Origin: Pedobacter boryungensis
Lineage (GTDB): Bacteria > Bacteroidota > Bacteroidia > Sphingobacteriales > Sphingobacteriaceae
Length of the DNA: 64,000 bases
NCBI RefSeq assembly: GCF_013204825.1
Contig: NZ_JABMKV010000002.1
Coordinates: 868,001 to 932,000, forward strand
Direction of reading: 5' to 3'
In this document: positions 28,151-36,128 of the stretch, piece by piece
Layout: each line of letters starts with the position of its first letter
Position numbering within the stretch: the stretch's first letter is position 1
The notes under the pieces: generated by a model
What the model saw: only the letters and a program-made list of their open reading frames with translations
The model's database searches: none
What the model was told of the DNA's origin: nothing
Position numbers and translations under genes: made by a program

Positions 28151-28885
28151 ATGAAGTTTCAATCGAAAATAATTTTGTTTTTATTATGCCTACTATCTTT
28201 TGGTTTTAAAATCGAAAAGAAAAAAACGGCTAAAAAACCTGTTGTTCTTGTGTTTTCTCTAACAAAAGGATATCATCATGCATCGATAACAGATGGAATT
28301 AATGCTATTCAAAAACTAGGTGCAACAAATAGATTTACGGTAGATACAACAACAAACGTAAATTTATTCACTGCAGAAAATTTGAAAAAATATAAAGCAC
28401 TTGTGTTTTTAAGTCCTACAGGCAGTAATATTTTTACTGATGAACAAAAAGCAGCTCTTAAGAAGTACATAAATAATGGAGGTGGTTTTGTTGGCATTCA
28501 TGCAGCATCAGATTGTAATTTTGAATGGGAGTGGTATGGTAAAATGGTAGGTGGGTTCTTTGATAGTCACCCGAAAATTCAAGAAGCAAAATTGAATATT
28601 ATTGAGGCCAAAAATAAAATGGTTAAAGATTTGCCTCAACCATGGTCACATAAAGATGAATGGTATAATTTTAAATCTTTTAATACTTCAGTTAACGTAT
28701 TAATTAAAGTAGATGAAACTTCATACCAAGGGGGAACTATGAAAAATGATCATCCTATCAGTTGGTACCATAATTTTGAAGGAGGAAAAGTGTTTTATAC
28801 CGCACTTGGTCATACCAAAGAGTGTTATACAGACTCTTTATTTTTGCAGCATTTGCTTGCGGGTATAAAATGGGTAATGAAATAA
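28151..28885 (+). CDS. Exported ThuA-domain protein
   Basis: This 244-residue protein starts with a hydrophobic signal (MKFQSKIILFLLCLLSFGF). A ThuA/glutamine-amidotransferase-like fold follows: VVLVFSLTKGYHHASITDGINAI, LVFLSPTGSNIFTDEQKAALKKYINNGGGFVGIHAASD, GGFFDSHP and the C-terminal WYHNFEGGKVFYTALGHTKECY. ThuA-like domains occur in sugar metabolism and in many Bacteroidota and Planctomycetota exported enzymes. The biochemical role of this stand-alone form is unknown, with trehalose-derived sugar handling only a family association. No sugar-utilisation genes are adjacent. Confidence 0.88.
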   Translation: MKFQSKIILFLLCLLSFGFKIEKKKTAKKPVVLVFSLTKGYHHASITDGINAIQKLGATNRFTVDTTTNVNLFTAENLKKYKALVFLSPTGSNIFTDEQKAALKKYINNGGGFVGIHAASDCNFEWEWYGKMVGGFFDSHPKIQEAKLNIIEAKNKMVKDLPQPWSHKDEWYNFKSFNTSVNVLIKVDETSYQGGTMKNDHPISWYHNFEGGKVFYTALGHTKECYTDSLFLQHLLAGIKWVMK

Positions 28886-28992
28886 CCAATAAATTTTATT
28901 TTTGAGTAATGATTAACTTCACAGAAACTTCATTTTAGATATTGAATTTAGTATTGTTAAACGATTTTAATAATCACTAAATCATAAAAAAA

Positions 28993-29178
28993 ATGAAAGC
29001 AATTAAAGTTTTAATGATCGCCTTGGTAGCAGCATTTACAGTAAACACAGTAAGTGCGCAAACCACTCCAGCTAAACCAGCCGCAAAAACAGAAAAACCT
29101 GCAGCTAAACATGTGAAAAAAACACATAAAGGGCATAGAAAACATGCCGCTAAAAAAGTTAATGCAGTTAAAAAATAA
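28993..29178 (+). CDS. Small exported Ala/Lys/His-rich basic peptide (copy 1)
   Basis: The 61-residue product has a signal peptide MKAIKVLMIALVAAFTVNTVSAQ. The mature part consists almost only of Ala, Lys, Pro, Thr and His (TEKPAAKHVKKTHKGHRKHAAKK). Its signal peptide is almost identical to that of the next gene, and the 5' leader (CACTAAATCATAAAAAA before ATG) is shared too. The mature peptide would be about 38 residues and strongly positive. Possible roles are binding nucleic acid, lipopolysaccharide or cell wall outside the inner membrane; none can be shown. A hairpin terminator ends the unit. Confidence 0.75.
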   Translation: MKAIKVLMIALVAAFTVNTVSAQTTPAKPAAKTEKPAAKHVKKTHKGHRKHAAKKVNAVKK

Positions 29179-29196
29179 TTAATGTTAACAGCAATT

Positions 29197-29234
29197 AAAA
29201 GCCCCTTGGTACAGTCTGCCAAAGGGCTTTTTCT
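29197..29234 (+). terminator. Terminator after first Lys-rich peptide gene
   Basis: AAAAGCCCC..TTGG and CCAAAGGGGC-like arms (AAAGGGCTTTTT) form a stem ending in a T-run. Confidence 0.8.
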
Positions 29235-29343
29235 TTTACTTAGAAAATTTTAAAATAGAAATATCAATATTCATTAAATCTTCATCTTGTATATAGAATT
29301 TAGCAGTGTTAAATAATTATAACAATCACTAAATCATAAAAAA

Positions 29344-29553
29344 ATGAAAGCAATTAAAGTTCTAATGATCGCCCTAGTAGCAGCATTTACAGTTAACACA
29401 GTAAGTGCACAAACTGCACCAGCTAAAGCAGCTAAACAAACTGTAAAAGCAGCTAAACCAGCTAAAGTTGAGAAAAAAGCAGATACTACATCGGCAAAAA
29501 AAGCTGTTAAAAAAGCAAAAAAAGAAGCTAAAAAAGCAGCGACTAAAAAATAG
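29344..29553 (+). CDS. Small exported Ala/Lys-rich basic peptide (copy 2, paralogue)
   Basis: The 69-residue product has the same signal peptide as the gene 351 bp upstream (MKAIKVLMIALVAAFTVNTVSAQ). The tail differs, lacking His and rich in KA repeats (VKAAKPAKVEKKADTTSAKKAVKKAKKEAKKAATKK), with some resemblance to histone H1-like or AlgP-like Lys/Ala tails. The signal-peptide region is nearly identical at DNA level, but the mature parts have diverged and only the tails changed composition. It has its own terminator, so the two genes form a tandem duplication of complete units. Function unknown. Confidence 0.75.
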   Translation: MKAIKVLMIALVAAFTVNTVSAQTAPAKAAKQTVKAAKPAKVEKKADTTSAKKAVKKAKKEAKKAATKK

Positions 29554-29576
29554 TCAATAATTAAGTTTTGTTTATA

Positions 29577-29612
29577 AAACTCTCTAGTATGGATATGCTA
29601 GGGAGTTTTTTT
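29577..29612. terminator. Terminator between second Lys-rich peptide and MmcQ-like gene
   Basis: AAAACTCTCTAG and CTAGGGAGTTTTTTT flank an ATATG-type loop. The T-run overlaps the last two bases of the stop codon of the convergent gene. Confidence 0.8.
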
Positions 29613-29949
29613 ATAATCGATAATTTTCTGCAAGTTTTTTTGGAGCGATATTACAATAAGCAGTTGTTAAGGCATCGGTAAACAAATCAACCCTAACTTT
29701 ATTCAAAATGAAGAAAGTTGCTCCTTTTTGGCCCCACTTATTAGTCACCGCAAAAATAATACTCGGATCAAATGCAGAGAAAACCGATTGATCTATTGGT
29801 GATACCATAAGGCAAGCCTGATTTTTCTTTACATCATACGTAGCAAATATTTTTTTACCTACACGAAAAGAAATTTTATCAAAATGAGGCTGTTCACTAG
29901 TTTCTGGGAATGATAAAGCAATTTCTCGCATTGTTTCTAAAGTAACCAT
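29611..29949 (-). CDS. MmcQ/YjbR-family protein
   Basis: The 112-residue protein matches the MmcQ/YjbR double-wing fold family. It opens MVTLETMREIALSFPETSEQPHFDKISFRVGKKIFATY and continues with a central QACLMVSPIDQ and a C-terminal WGQKGATFFILNKVRVDLFTDALTTAYCNIAPKKL. The family resembles CyaY-like/DNA-binding folds, but its cellular role is not settled. A divergent small gene starts 54 bp beyond its ATG, on the other strand. The 3' end shares a terminator with the Lys-rich peptide gene. Confidence 0.9.
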   Translation of the reverse strand: MVTLETMREIALSFPETSEQPHFDKISFRVGKKIFATYDVKKNQACLMVSPIDQSVFSAFDPSIIFAVTNKWGQKGATFFILNKVRVDLFTDALTTAYCNIAPKKLAENYRL

Positions 29950-29979
29950 AATTAAAATTAGGTATTAATTTAAAGAGTT

Positions 29980-29987
29980 TAACTTTG
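29980..29987 (+). promoter_or_regulatory. -7 box of the small hypothetical gene at 30004
   Basis: TAACTTTG matches TAnnTTTG exactly and ends 16 nt before ATG 30004. Confidence 0.45.
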
Positions 29988-30003
29988 TAATGAAAATTAA
30001 GTT

Positions 30004-30186
30004 ATGATTAGAATAAATGATGAAACTTCTGAAGAAATACTTCAAGCTATTAAAGTTGGCGATTTAGTAACAGATGGTTTTAGTAAAACAAGTTTGGTAG
30101 AAAGTATTGAAACAACCGATGATGGGTTGTATAAAATTTATGAATTCCATCTAATTACTGGAAGAATAATCAAAACAAAAAGATAA
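30004..30186 (+). CDS. Hypothetical 60-residue protein
   Basis: The product (MIRINDETSEEILQAIKVGDLVTDGF ... HLITGRIIKTKR) has no signal peptide or membrane span and I do not recognise a family. It is a small acidic-to-neutral protein with alternating strands, reminiscent of a small beta-barrel (VGDLVTDGFSKTSLVESIE). A good -7 box in front, an ATG start and the absence of an overlapping gene support it as real. It ends 211 bp before rpsL. Confidence 0.55.
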   Translation: MIRINDETSEEILQAIKVGDLVTDGFSKTSLVESIETTDDGLYKIYEFHLITGRIIKTKR

Positions 30187-30286
30187 TCACACTTAAAAGA
30201 CACTAAACTGAGTACTTAAGTTGTGAATCAATAATTTACATCATTTAGCTCATCTACATCTTTCTTAAAAAATATCATACAAGCCC

Positions 30287-30317
30287 TTGATTATCACAAA
30301 TTAAGTTCCTACTTTTG
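30287..30317 (+). promoter_or_regulatory. Promoter of the str operon (rpsL)
   Basis: TTG (30287-30289), a 20-nt spacer and TACTTTTG (30310-30317) make a full Bacteroidota promoter, followed by CAGTCCC. The leader to rpsL ATG 30398 is about 75 nt. Confidence 0.8.
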
Positions 30318-30320
30318 CAG

Positions 30321-30366
30321 TCCCTTAATGTGGCCTTGTTGTAGGCTGGCCATTATGGGAGTTTTT
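30321..30366 (+). promoter_or_regulatory. Attenuator-like hairpin in the rpsL leader
   Basis: TCCC (30321-30324) pairs with GGGA (30357-30360), TAAT with ATTA and GGCC with GGCC, making a stepped stem. It is followed by GTTTTT (30361-30366), like an intrinsic terminator. It lies directly after the predicted start site, so it could cut or regulate str operon transcription. Confidence 0.55.
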
Positions 30367-30397
30367 AAATAAAAATAGAAAAAACAAAAAGCAAGAA

Positions 30398-30811
30398 ATG
30401 CCAACCATTCAACAATTAGTTAGAAAAGGTAGAGTAGCACTGGAGTTCAAGAGTAAGTCTCCAGCGTTGGACAGCTGTCCACAGCGAAGAGGTGTATGTA
30501 CACGTGTATATACTACTACCCCTAAAAAACCAAACTCAGCAATGCGTAAAGTTGCCCGTGTACGTTTAACCAATGGAAAAGAGGTGAATGCCTATATTCC
30601 TGGAGAAGGCCACAACTTACAAGAGCACTCAATCGTGTTAATTCGTGGTGGTCGTGTTAAAGATTTACCAGGTGTACGTTATCACATCATTCGTGGTGCA
30701 TTAGATACGTCAGGTGTAGCTGGTCGTAACCAACGTCGTAGTAAATATGGTACTAAGCGTCCTAAACCAGGACAAGCGGCTGCAGCACCAACTAAAGGAA
30801 AGAAAAAATAA
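30398..30811 (+). CDS. rpsL: 30S ribosomal protein S12
   Basis: The 137-residue protein shows S12 landmarks: [29 protein letters not shown] (in two parts), [32 protein letters not shown]. The PKKPNS loop and the KDLPG loop, where streptomycin-resistance changes occur, have the normal wild-type lysines. It sits in the decoding centre and heads the str operon with rpsG 16 bp downstream. Confidence 0.98.
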   Translation: MPTIQQLVRKGRVALEFKSKSPALDSCPQRRGVCTRVYTTTPKKPNSAMRKVARVRLTNGKEVNAYIPGEGHNLQEHSIVLIRGGRVKDLPGVRYHIIRGALDTSGVAGRNQRRSKYGTKRPKPGQAAAAPTKGKKK

Positions 30812-30813
30812 TT

Positions 30814-30819
30814 AGGAGG
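30814..30819 (+). promoter_or_regulatory. Shine-Dalgarno sequence of rpsG
   Basis: AGGAGG lies 8 nt before the rpsG ATG in non-coding DNA between rpsL and rpsG. Most genes here have no such site, so this one stands out. Confidence 0.7.
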
Positions 30820-30827
30820 AAACAGAA

Positions 30828-31295
30828 ATGAGAAAATCAAAACCAAAAAAGAGAATTATTCTTCCTGATCCTAAATTTAACGATGTTCAGGTTACAAGAT
30901 TTGTAAACAATATGATGTTTGACGGTAAAAAATCTATCGCTTACTCTATTTTTTATGATGCAGTTGAAATCGCTGAGAAAAAAACAAGCGAGAACGGATT
31001 AGAAGTATTTAAACGTGCTTTAACTAACATTATGCCAGCAGTAGAGGTTAAATCTCGCCGTGTTGGTGGTGCAAACTTCCAAGTACCTACAGAGGTAAGA
31101 CCAGACCGTAAAATTGCTTTAGGCATGAAATGGTTAATTTCTTACGCTCGTAAACGTGGGGAAAAAACCATGAAAGAAAAATTAGCAGGTGAAATCGTTT
31201 CAGCAGCTAAAGGCGAAGGTGCAGCAGTTAAAAAGAAAGAAGATACGCATAAAATGGCTGAAGCTAACAAAGCGTTCTCACACTTTAGATTCTAA
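30828..31295 (+). CDS. rpsG: 30S ribosomal protein S7
   Basis: The 155-residue product matches S7 ([62 protein letters not shown]). S7 nucleates the 30S head and, in E. coli, represses the str operon. It has a rare intergenic AGGAGG ribosome binding site. fusA follows after 10 bp. Confidence 0.98.
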   Translation: MRKSKPKKRIILPDPKFNDVQVTRFVNNMMFDGKKSIAYSIFYDAVEIAEKKTSENGLEVFKRALTNIMPAVEVKSRRVGGANFQVPTEVRPDRKIALGMKWLISYARKRGEKTMKEKLAGEIVSAAKGEGAAVKKKEDTHKMAEANKAFSHFRF

Positions 31296-31305
31296 TAAGA
31301 TTATA

Positions 31306-33420
31306 ATGTCAAGAGATTTAAAATTTACAAGAAATATCGGAATCGCTGCTCACATTGATGCGGGTAAAACTACAACAACTGAGCGTATTCTTTATTATGC
31401 TGGTGTTAGTCACAAAATTGGAGAGGTACACGAAGGTGCTGCAACAATGGACTGGATGGCACAAGAGCAAGAACGTGGTATTACCATTACTTCTGCTGCA
31501 ACGACAGTTAATTGGAACTATAGAGGTAGCAAATACCACATTAATATTATCGATACACCTGGACACGTTGATTTTACCGTTGAGGTAAATCGTTCACTAC
31601 GTGTGTTAGATGGTCTAGTGTTTTTGTTTTCAGCTGTTGATGGTGTTGAGCCTCAATCTGAAACTAACTGGCGTTTAGCTAACAACTATAATGTTGCTCG
31701 TATCGGTTTCGTTAACAAAATGGACCGTTCTGGAGCAGACTTCTTAAAAGTTGTTAAACAAGTTAAAGATATGTTAGGTAGTAATGCAGTTCCATTGCAA
31801 TTACCTATCGGTTCTGAAGATTCATTTAAAGGCGTAGTTGATTTGATCAACAATCGTGGTATTGTTTGGAATGAGCATGATAAAGGAATGACCTTTACAG
31901 AAGTGCCAATTCCTGATGATATGTTAGATGAGGTTGCTGAATGGAGAGAGAAATTACTAGAATCAGTTGCTGATTATGATGAGACTTTGATGGAGAAATT
32001 CTTCGAAGATCCAAATTCAATCACTGAGCGTGAAATTTTAGATGCTTTACGTGCAGCAGTTTTAGATGCTAAAATTGTTCCTATGGTTTGTGGTTCGTCT
32101 TTCAAAAATAAAGGTGTACAAACTATGCTAGATTATGTGATGGAATTATTGCCTTCACCATTAGATAGCGAAGGTGTAACTGGAACAAATCCTAATACTG
32201 ATCAAGAAGTATTATTAAAACCTTCTGAAAAAGAACCTTTTGCAGCTTTAGCGTTTAAAATTGCAACAGATCCTTTTGTAGGTCGTTTGTGCTTTATCCG
32301 TGTTTATTCAGGTAACCTAGAAGCAGGTTCTTACGTTTATAATACACGTTCTGAAAACAAAGAACGTATTTCTCGTATCTTCCAAATGCATGCAAACAAG
32401 CAAAACCCAATTCCTAATGTAGGTGCTGGTGATATTGCTGCTGTTGTAGGTTTTAAAGATATCAAAACTGGAGATACACTTTGTGATGAGAAAAACCCAA
32501 TCATCCTTGAATCAATGAACTTCCCTGAGCCAGTAATTGGTTTAGCAATTGAGCCTAAAACTCAAGCAGACGTTGATAAATTAGGTATGGCTTTAGGTAA
32601 ATTAGCTGAGGAAGATCCTACATTTAGAGTTCAAACTGATGAGGAAACTGGTCAAACAGTTATCTCGGGTATGGGTGAGCTTCACTTAGATATTTTAATT
32701 GACCGTTTAAAACGTGAATTTAAAGTAGAGGTTAACCAAGGTGCACCACAAGTAGCTTATAAAGAGGCAATTTTTGGCACAACTGAGCATCGTGAAACTT
32801 ATAAAAAACAATCAGGTGGTCGTGGTAAATTTGCTGATATCAAAGTTGTTATCTCTCCAATTGATGCAGATTATGAAAAAGGCGGTTTACAGTTTGTGAA
32901 TGAGATCGTAGGTGGTGCAATTCCTCGTGAATTTATTCCTTCGGTTGAAAAAGGTTTTGCATCTGCAATGTCAAATGGTGTATTAGCTGGTTATCCACTA
33001 CCTGATATGAAAGTTCGTTTAATTGATGGTTCATTCCACGCAGTCGATTCAGATGCTTTGTCATTTGAGTTAGCAGCTAGAATGGCATACCGTGAGGCTT
33101 TGCCAAAATGTAAGCCTACTTTGATGGAGCCAATTATGAAAATCGAGATCTTAACTCCTGAAGAAAACATGGGTGATGTTATCGGTGACATGAACCGTCG
33201 TCGTGGTCAATTACAAGGTATGGATACACGTAATGGTGCTCAAGTAATTAAAGCATTGGTTCCACTTTCAGAAATGTTTGGTTATGTAACTCAATTACGT
33301 ACAATTACTTCTGGCCGTGCAACTTCAACAATGGAATTTGATCATTATGAAGCAGCGCCTAAAAACGTACAAGATGAAGTAATTGCCAAATCAAAAGGTA
33401 AAGTTAAGTCAGAAGACTAA
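31306..33420 (+). CDS. fusA: Elongation factor G
   Basis: From ATG 31306 the protein is 704 residues ([33 protein letters not shown]). An in-frame upstream start inside rpsG would add 39 unrelated residues and is rejected. GTPase motifs are [16 protein letters not shown] and NKMD; domains II-V follow, with the domain IV loop [16 protein letters not shown]. It drives ribosomal translocation. The order rpsL-rpsG-fusA is the normal str operon; tuf is absent at this site. A perfect hairpin separates it from rpsJ. Confidence 0.97.
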   Translation: MSRDLKFTRNIGIAAHIDAGKTTTTERILYYAGVSHKIGEVHEGAATMDWMAQEQERGITITSAATTVNWNYRGSKYHINIIDTPGHVDFTVEVNRSLRVLDGLVFLFSAVDGVEPQSETNWRLANNYNVARIGFVNKMDRSGADFLKVVKQVKDMLGSNAVPLQLPIGSEDSFKGVVDLINNRGIVWNEHDKGMTFTEVPIPDDMLDEVAEWREKLLESVADYDETLMEKFFEDPNSITEREILDALRAAVLDAKIVPMVCGSSFKNKGVQTMLDYVMELLPSPLDSEGVTGTNPNTDQEVLLKPSEKEPFAALAFKIATDPFVGRLCFIRVYSGNLEAGSYVYNTRSENKERISRIFQMHANKQNPIPNVGAGDIAAVVGFKDIKTGDTLCDEKNPIILESMNFPEPVIGLAIEPKTQADVDKLGMALGKLAEEDPTFRVQTDEETGQTVISGMGELHLDILIDRLKREFKVEVNQGAPQVAYKEAIFGTTEHRETYKKQSGGRGKFADIKVVISPIDADYEKGGLQFVNEIVGGAIPREFIPSVEKGFASAMSNGVLAGYPLPDMKVRLIDGSFHAVDSDALSFELAARMAYREALPKCKPTLMEPIMKIEILTPEENMGDVIGDMNRRRGQLQGMDTRNGAQVIKALVPLSEMFGYVTQLRTITSGRATSTMEFDHYEAAPKNVQDEVIAKSKGKVKSED

Positions 33421-33432
33421 TAAAAATAAACC

Positions 33433-33466
33433 GATCCCTTGTTATTAATAGCTCTAACAAGGGATC
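33433..33466 (+). promoter_or_regulatory. Perfect 12-bp hairpin in the fusA-rpsJ gap
   Basis: GATCCCTTGTTA (33433-33444) and TAACAAGGGATC (33455-33466) flank a 10-nt loop. No T-run follows, so an RNA-processing or regulatory role is more likely than termination. Confidence 0.55.
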
Positions 33467-33481
33467 ATAATTAAAAATATA

Positions 33482-33787
33482 ATGAGCCAAAGAATTAGAA
33501 TCAAATTAAAATCTTACGATTATAACTTGGTAGATAAATCTGCTGAGAAAATCGTTAAAACTGTAAAACCTACGGGTGCAGTAGTTAGCGGGCCAATTCC
33601 GTTGCCAACAGAAAAGAAAATCTTCACTGTTTTGCGTTCACCACACGTAAACAAAAAAGCACGTGAGCAATTTCAATTATGTGCATATAAACGTCTTCTA
33701 GATATTTATAGCTCTAACTCTAAAACTGTTGATGCGTTGATGAAACTTGAATTACCTAGCGGTGTTGAAGTAGAAATCAAAGTTTAA
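33482..33787 (+). CDS. rpsJ: 30S ribosomal protein S10
   Basis: The 101-residue protein is S10 by [46 protein letters not shown] and the terminal [14 protein letters not shown]. It sits in the 30S head and doubles as NusE in antitermination. In most bacteria rpsJ is directly followed by rplC. Here it ends in a strong terminator 16 bp after its stop and is separated from rplC by 2.3 kb, so it behaves as the last gene of the str unit. Confidence 0.98.
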   Translation: MSQRIRIKLKSYDYNLVDKSAEKIVKTVKPTGAVVSGPIPLPTEKKIFTVLRSPHVNKKAREQFQLCAYKRLLDIYSSNSKTVDALMKLELPSGVEVEIKV

Positions 33788-33802
33788 TGATTTTATAGAA
33801 TT

Positions 33803-33839
33803 AAAAAAAGACCCTTAGAATTTCTAAGGGTCTTTTTTT
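33803..33839. terminator. Strong bidirectional terminator after rpsJ
   Basis: AAAAAAAGACCCTTAGAA and TTCTAAGGGTCTTTTTTT form a nearly gapless 18-bp stem with A- and T-tracts. It ends rpsJ and the convergent coiled-coil gene. Confidence 0.92.
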
Positions 33840-33861
33840 ATGAATTATTTTTTGTGTTAAA

Positions 33862-34524
33862 TTACTTTCCTTTACTTTTCATTTCTTCAATGACATTGCG
33901 TTCATCTTGGAGCTCTCGTGCTAATTTACGTTGTTGTTCATTTGTTTTTACCTTATATGCTTGATATTCAGTAGAAATTTCATCGTAAAGTTGTGTTCTA
34001 TGCTTAGCTTCTAAAATGTTTTTTGCAGAACGAGCAATTACAATAAACAAAGATATAGCTAAAATGATGATGATAGACCAAACAATAATATTGTAAGTTC
34101 CTTTAGTAAAAGAAATACCTAAAAAAGCAATTTCATCAGCTTTGGCAGTTGTATCGTTTAAGGTGTTTTCTTTACCGCTAATTTCAGTTTTTAAACTTGA
34201 AATTTTTTTTTCTTGCTCAATAACCTTCGCTTTTGCGTTCTTTAACTCTGTGCGTTCTTTACGTAAGGTGTCAGTTACACTTTGCCAAACTGTTGATAAT
34301 CGATAAGGATTGATCAATTTATATCCATTTAAGCTTTTCGATCTAGACAACATAAATAAATATTGTCCTTTTAAACTCGGATCAGTGTTTTTAGCAGTGT
34401 CTAATGCCTTTGTGTAAACTCGTTGTGTTTTAACAGGTGTTTTAATTGGAGTTTGTGCCCAAATATTTTGAGCAAAGATTCCTAAAATTAGAATGGCAGT
34501 AATAGAAAGTAATCTTTGTTTCAT
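33862..34524 (-). CDS. Exported/membrane coiled-coil protein of unknown function
   Basis: From ATG 34524 the protein is 220 residues with a signal peptide (MKQRLLSITAILILGIFAQNIWAQ); a longer start at 34563 would hide that signal. A region FMLSRSKSLNGYKLINPYRLSTVWQSVTDTLRKER is followed by a heptad-like coiled coil (about 90-130) and a membrane span (YNIIVWSIIIILAISLFIVIA, about 145-165). A basic, charged cytoplasmic C-terminus with a second coiled coil follows. Similar Bacteroidota proteins are sometimes misnamed tRNA (guanine-N1)-methyltransferase; no methyltransferase motif is present. It lies between rpsJ and rplC on the opposite strand. Confidence 0.7.
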   Translation of the reverse strand: MKQRLLSITAILILGIFAQNIWAQTPIKTPVKTQRVYTKALDTAKNTDPSLKGQYLFMLSRSKSLNGYKLINPYRLSTVWQSVTDTLRKERTELKNAKAKVIEQEKKISSLKTEISGKENTLNDTTAKADEIAFLGISFTKGTYNIIVWSIIIILAISLFIVIARSAKNILEAKHRTQLYDEISTEYQAYKVKTNEQQRKLARELQDERNVIEEMKSKGK

Positions 34525-34704
34525 ATTAGTAATATCGTTGTTAACTTTAACAAGTATAATCAAAAAATATTGTGTTTACCTAATTTGCAGCACCTCGAAA
34601 TATACGCCTTATTTACTCTATTCATAAGCTTAAAGCCTATTAAGCACATCTTTTTGGTAGTTTACTTAATGCAAATTATTCTAGGTTAAGCGAATTAAGG
34701 CGGG

Positions 34705-34712
34705 TATATTTG
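34705..34712 (+). promoter_or_regulatory. -7 box of the TSUP transporter gene
   Basis: TATATTTG matches TAnnTTTG and is followed by 5 nt (CCAGC) before ATG 34718, predicting a leaderless or near-leaderless mRNA. Confidence 0.5.
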
Positions 34713-34717
34713 CCAGC

Positions 34718-35554
34718 ATGTCGGTATTGCTTTTTACCATTATTGTTTTAATTGGTGCTTTCCTTGCAGGATTATTGGGCTCCCTAACGGGTCTTGGCGG
34801 AGGTGTAATTATTATACCCTTGCTTACTTTGGGTTTAGGAGTTGATATTCATTATGCAATTGGTGCTTCAATCATCTCGGTCATCGCAACATCTTCAGGT
34901 TCTGCTGCCGCTTATGTGAAGGAAGGAATTACTAATGTAAGGATTGGGATGTTTTTAGAGATAGCAACAACAGCAAGTGCGATAGCTGGTGTAATCATCG
35001 CTACCTATATAAAAGCCGACTATATCATTGTTATTTTTGGCTTCATCTTATTGTTTTCTGCTTTTATGATGCTTCGCAAAAAAGTAGACCACTCTAATAA
35101 TGAAAAAACAAGTATTCTTGCTAATTACTTTAAATTAAATGGTAGTTATCCAACTGAAAATGGACCAAAACAATATGCAGTTCATCATGTTGTAGGCGGT
35201 TTTGCTATGATGTTTATTGCAGGTACGCTTTCAGGTCTTCTAGGGATTGGCTCAGGTGCACTAAAAGTAATAGGAATGGATAACATCATGAAAATACCTT
35301 TTAAGGTCTCCACTACTACTAGTAACTTCATGATTGGTGTTACGGCGTCAGCAAGTGCATTAGTTTACTTACATAAAGGACAAATCGATCCAGCTATTGC
35401 AATGCCAGTAACTATTGGAGTAATTACGGGAGCTACTATTGGTGCAAAAATTTTAATCAGGACTAAAACCGATAAATTGAAAGTAATATTTGCTATTGTG
35501 GTAACTTTCTTAGCCCTTCAAATGATTTATAAAGGATTAACAGGTGGAGCATGA
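34718..35554 (+). CDS. TSUP (TauE/SafE/YfcA) family membrane transporter
   Basis: The 278-residue protein has about eight hydrophobic segments and the two-fold repeated TSUP signature: LAGLLGSLTGLGGGVIIIPLL near the N-terminus and AGTLSGLLGIGSGALKVIGM in the second half, an inverted duplication typical of the family. TSUP proteins export sulfite, sulfonates or other small organosulfur or carboxylate anions; the substrate is not predictable here. It overlaps the DUF1634 gene by 4 nt (ATGA), a known pairing that suggests joint function. The pair is inserted between rpsJ and rplC. Confidence 0.92.
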   Translation: MSVLLFTIIVLIGAFLAGLLGSLTGLGGGVIIIPLLTLGLGVDIHYAIGASIISVIATSSGSAAAYVKEGITNVRIGMFLEIATTASAIAGVIIATYIKADYIIVIFGFILLFSAFMMLRKKVDHSNNEKTSILANYFKLNGSYPTENGPKQYAVHHVVGGFAMMFIAGTLSGLLGIGSGALKVIGMDNIMKIPFKVSTTTSNFMIGVTASASALVYLHKGQIDPAIAMPVTIGVITGATIGAKILIRTKTDKLKVIFAIVVTFLALQMIYKGLTGGA

Positions 35555-35946
35555 GTAGACAAATTAAACATTATTTAGGCGATAAAGATGTACAGGTTAT
35601 ACTAGGTACACTTTTGCGTGTAGGTGTAATAGTTTCTACTAGCGTTGTATTAATTGGTGGAATTATTTTTTTATTGAGCCATACTCATCAAGCTATTTCC
35701 TATACAGATTTTAAACCTGAAGAGGCAAAATTTTCTTCGGTAGCTGAAATATTTAAGGGGCTTAAAGCACTCGATGGGCTTGCGATTATCCAGTTTGGAG
35801 TTTTGCTGCTTATCTTTACGCCAATAGCCAGAGTAGTTTTTTCTATTTTCAGCTTCTTAATGGAAAAAGATTACATGTATGTACTTATTGGAATAATAGT
35901 ATTGTGTGTGATTATCACCAGTTTATACCTTGACGTGGCCCATTAG
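35551..35946 (+). CDS. DUF1634 membrane protein, partner of TSUP transporter
   Basis: The 131-residue protein has three hydrophobic spans (about 20-42, 72-96 and 106-128), matching DUF1634: VILGTLLRVGVIVSTSVVLIGG..., then LDGLAIIQFGVLLLIFTPIARVVFSIFSFLMEKD and YVLIGIIVLCVIITSLYL. DUF1634 genes commonly follow a TSUP gene, as here with a 4-nt overlap, so it probably acts as an accessory subunit. Its function is otherwise unknown. Confidence 0.88.
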   Translation: MSRQIKHYLGDKDVQVILGTLLRVGVIVSTSVVLIGGIIFLLSHTHQAISYTDFKPEEAKFSSVAEIFKGLKALDGLAIIQFGVLLLIFTPIARVVFSIFSFLMEKDYMYVLIGIIVLCVIITSLYLDVAH

Positions 35947-36020
35947 CTGTGTTTTTAGGCTATCTCATTGTGTGCTAGAAAAATAATTGAAATTATTTAC
36001 AATTATTTTTAGCTAACTAT

Positions 36021-36050
36021 TTGAAAATTAAGAATTCTTTCCTATTTTTG
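36021..36050 (+). promoter_or_regulatory. Promoter of the S10-spc unit (rplC)
   Basis: TTG (36021-36023), a 19-nt spacer and TATTTTTG (36043-36050), followed by CCGTCCC, form a full promoter. It gives rplC and downstream genes an independent start after the three-gene insert. Confidence 0.82.
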
Positions 36051-36076
36051 CCGTCCCTTAGCGGGGAATGTATATC

Positions 36077-36110
36077 CACCTTGAACGAAGCCCTACTGCT
36101 TCGATGGGTG
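36077..36110 (+). promoter_or_regulatory. Structured leader of rplC
   Basis: CACC (36077-36080) pairs with GGTG (36107-36110) and CGAAG (36086-36090) with CTTCG (36099-36103), leaving an 8-nt apical loop. It lies in the approximately 75-nt leader of rplC, where S10 operons often have an autoregulatory RNA. The regulator (L4 by analogy with E. coli) is inferred. Confidence 0.5.
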
Positions 36111-36128
36111 TTAAATTTAAAATAGAAA

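Noticed and set aside
31189-31305. Upstream in-frame extension of fusA
   Set aside because: It lies within rpsG; the canonical EF-G N-terminus begins at ATG 31306.
33862-34524. tRNA (guanine-N1)-methyltransferase call
   Set aside because: No methyltransferase motif; the protein has a signal peptide, coiled coils and a membrane span.
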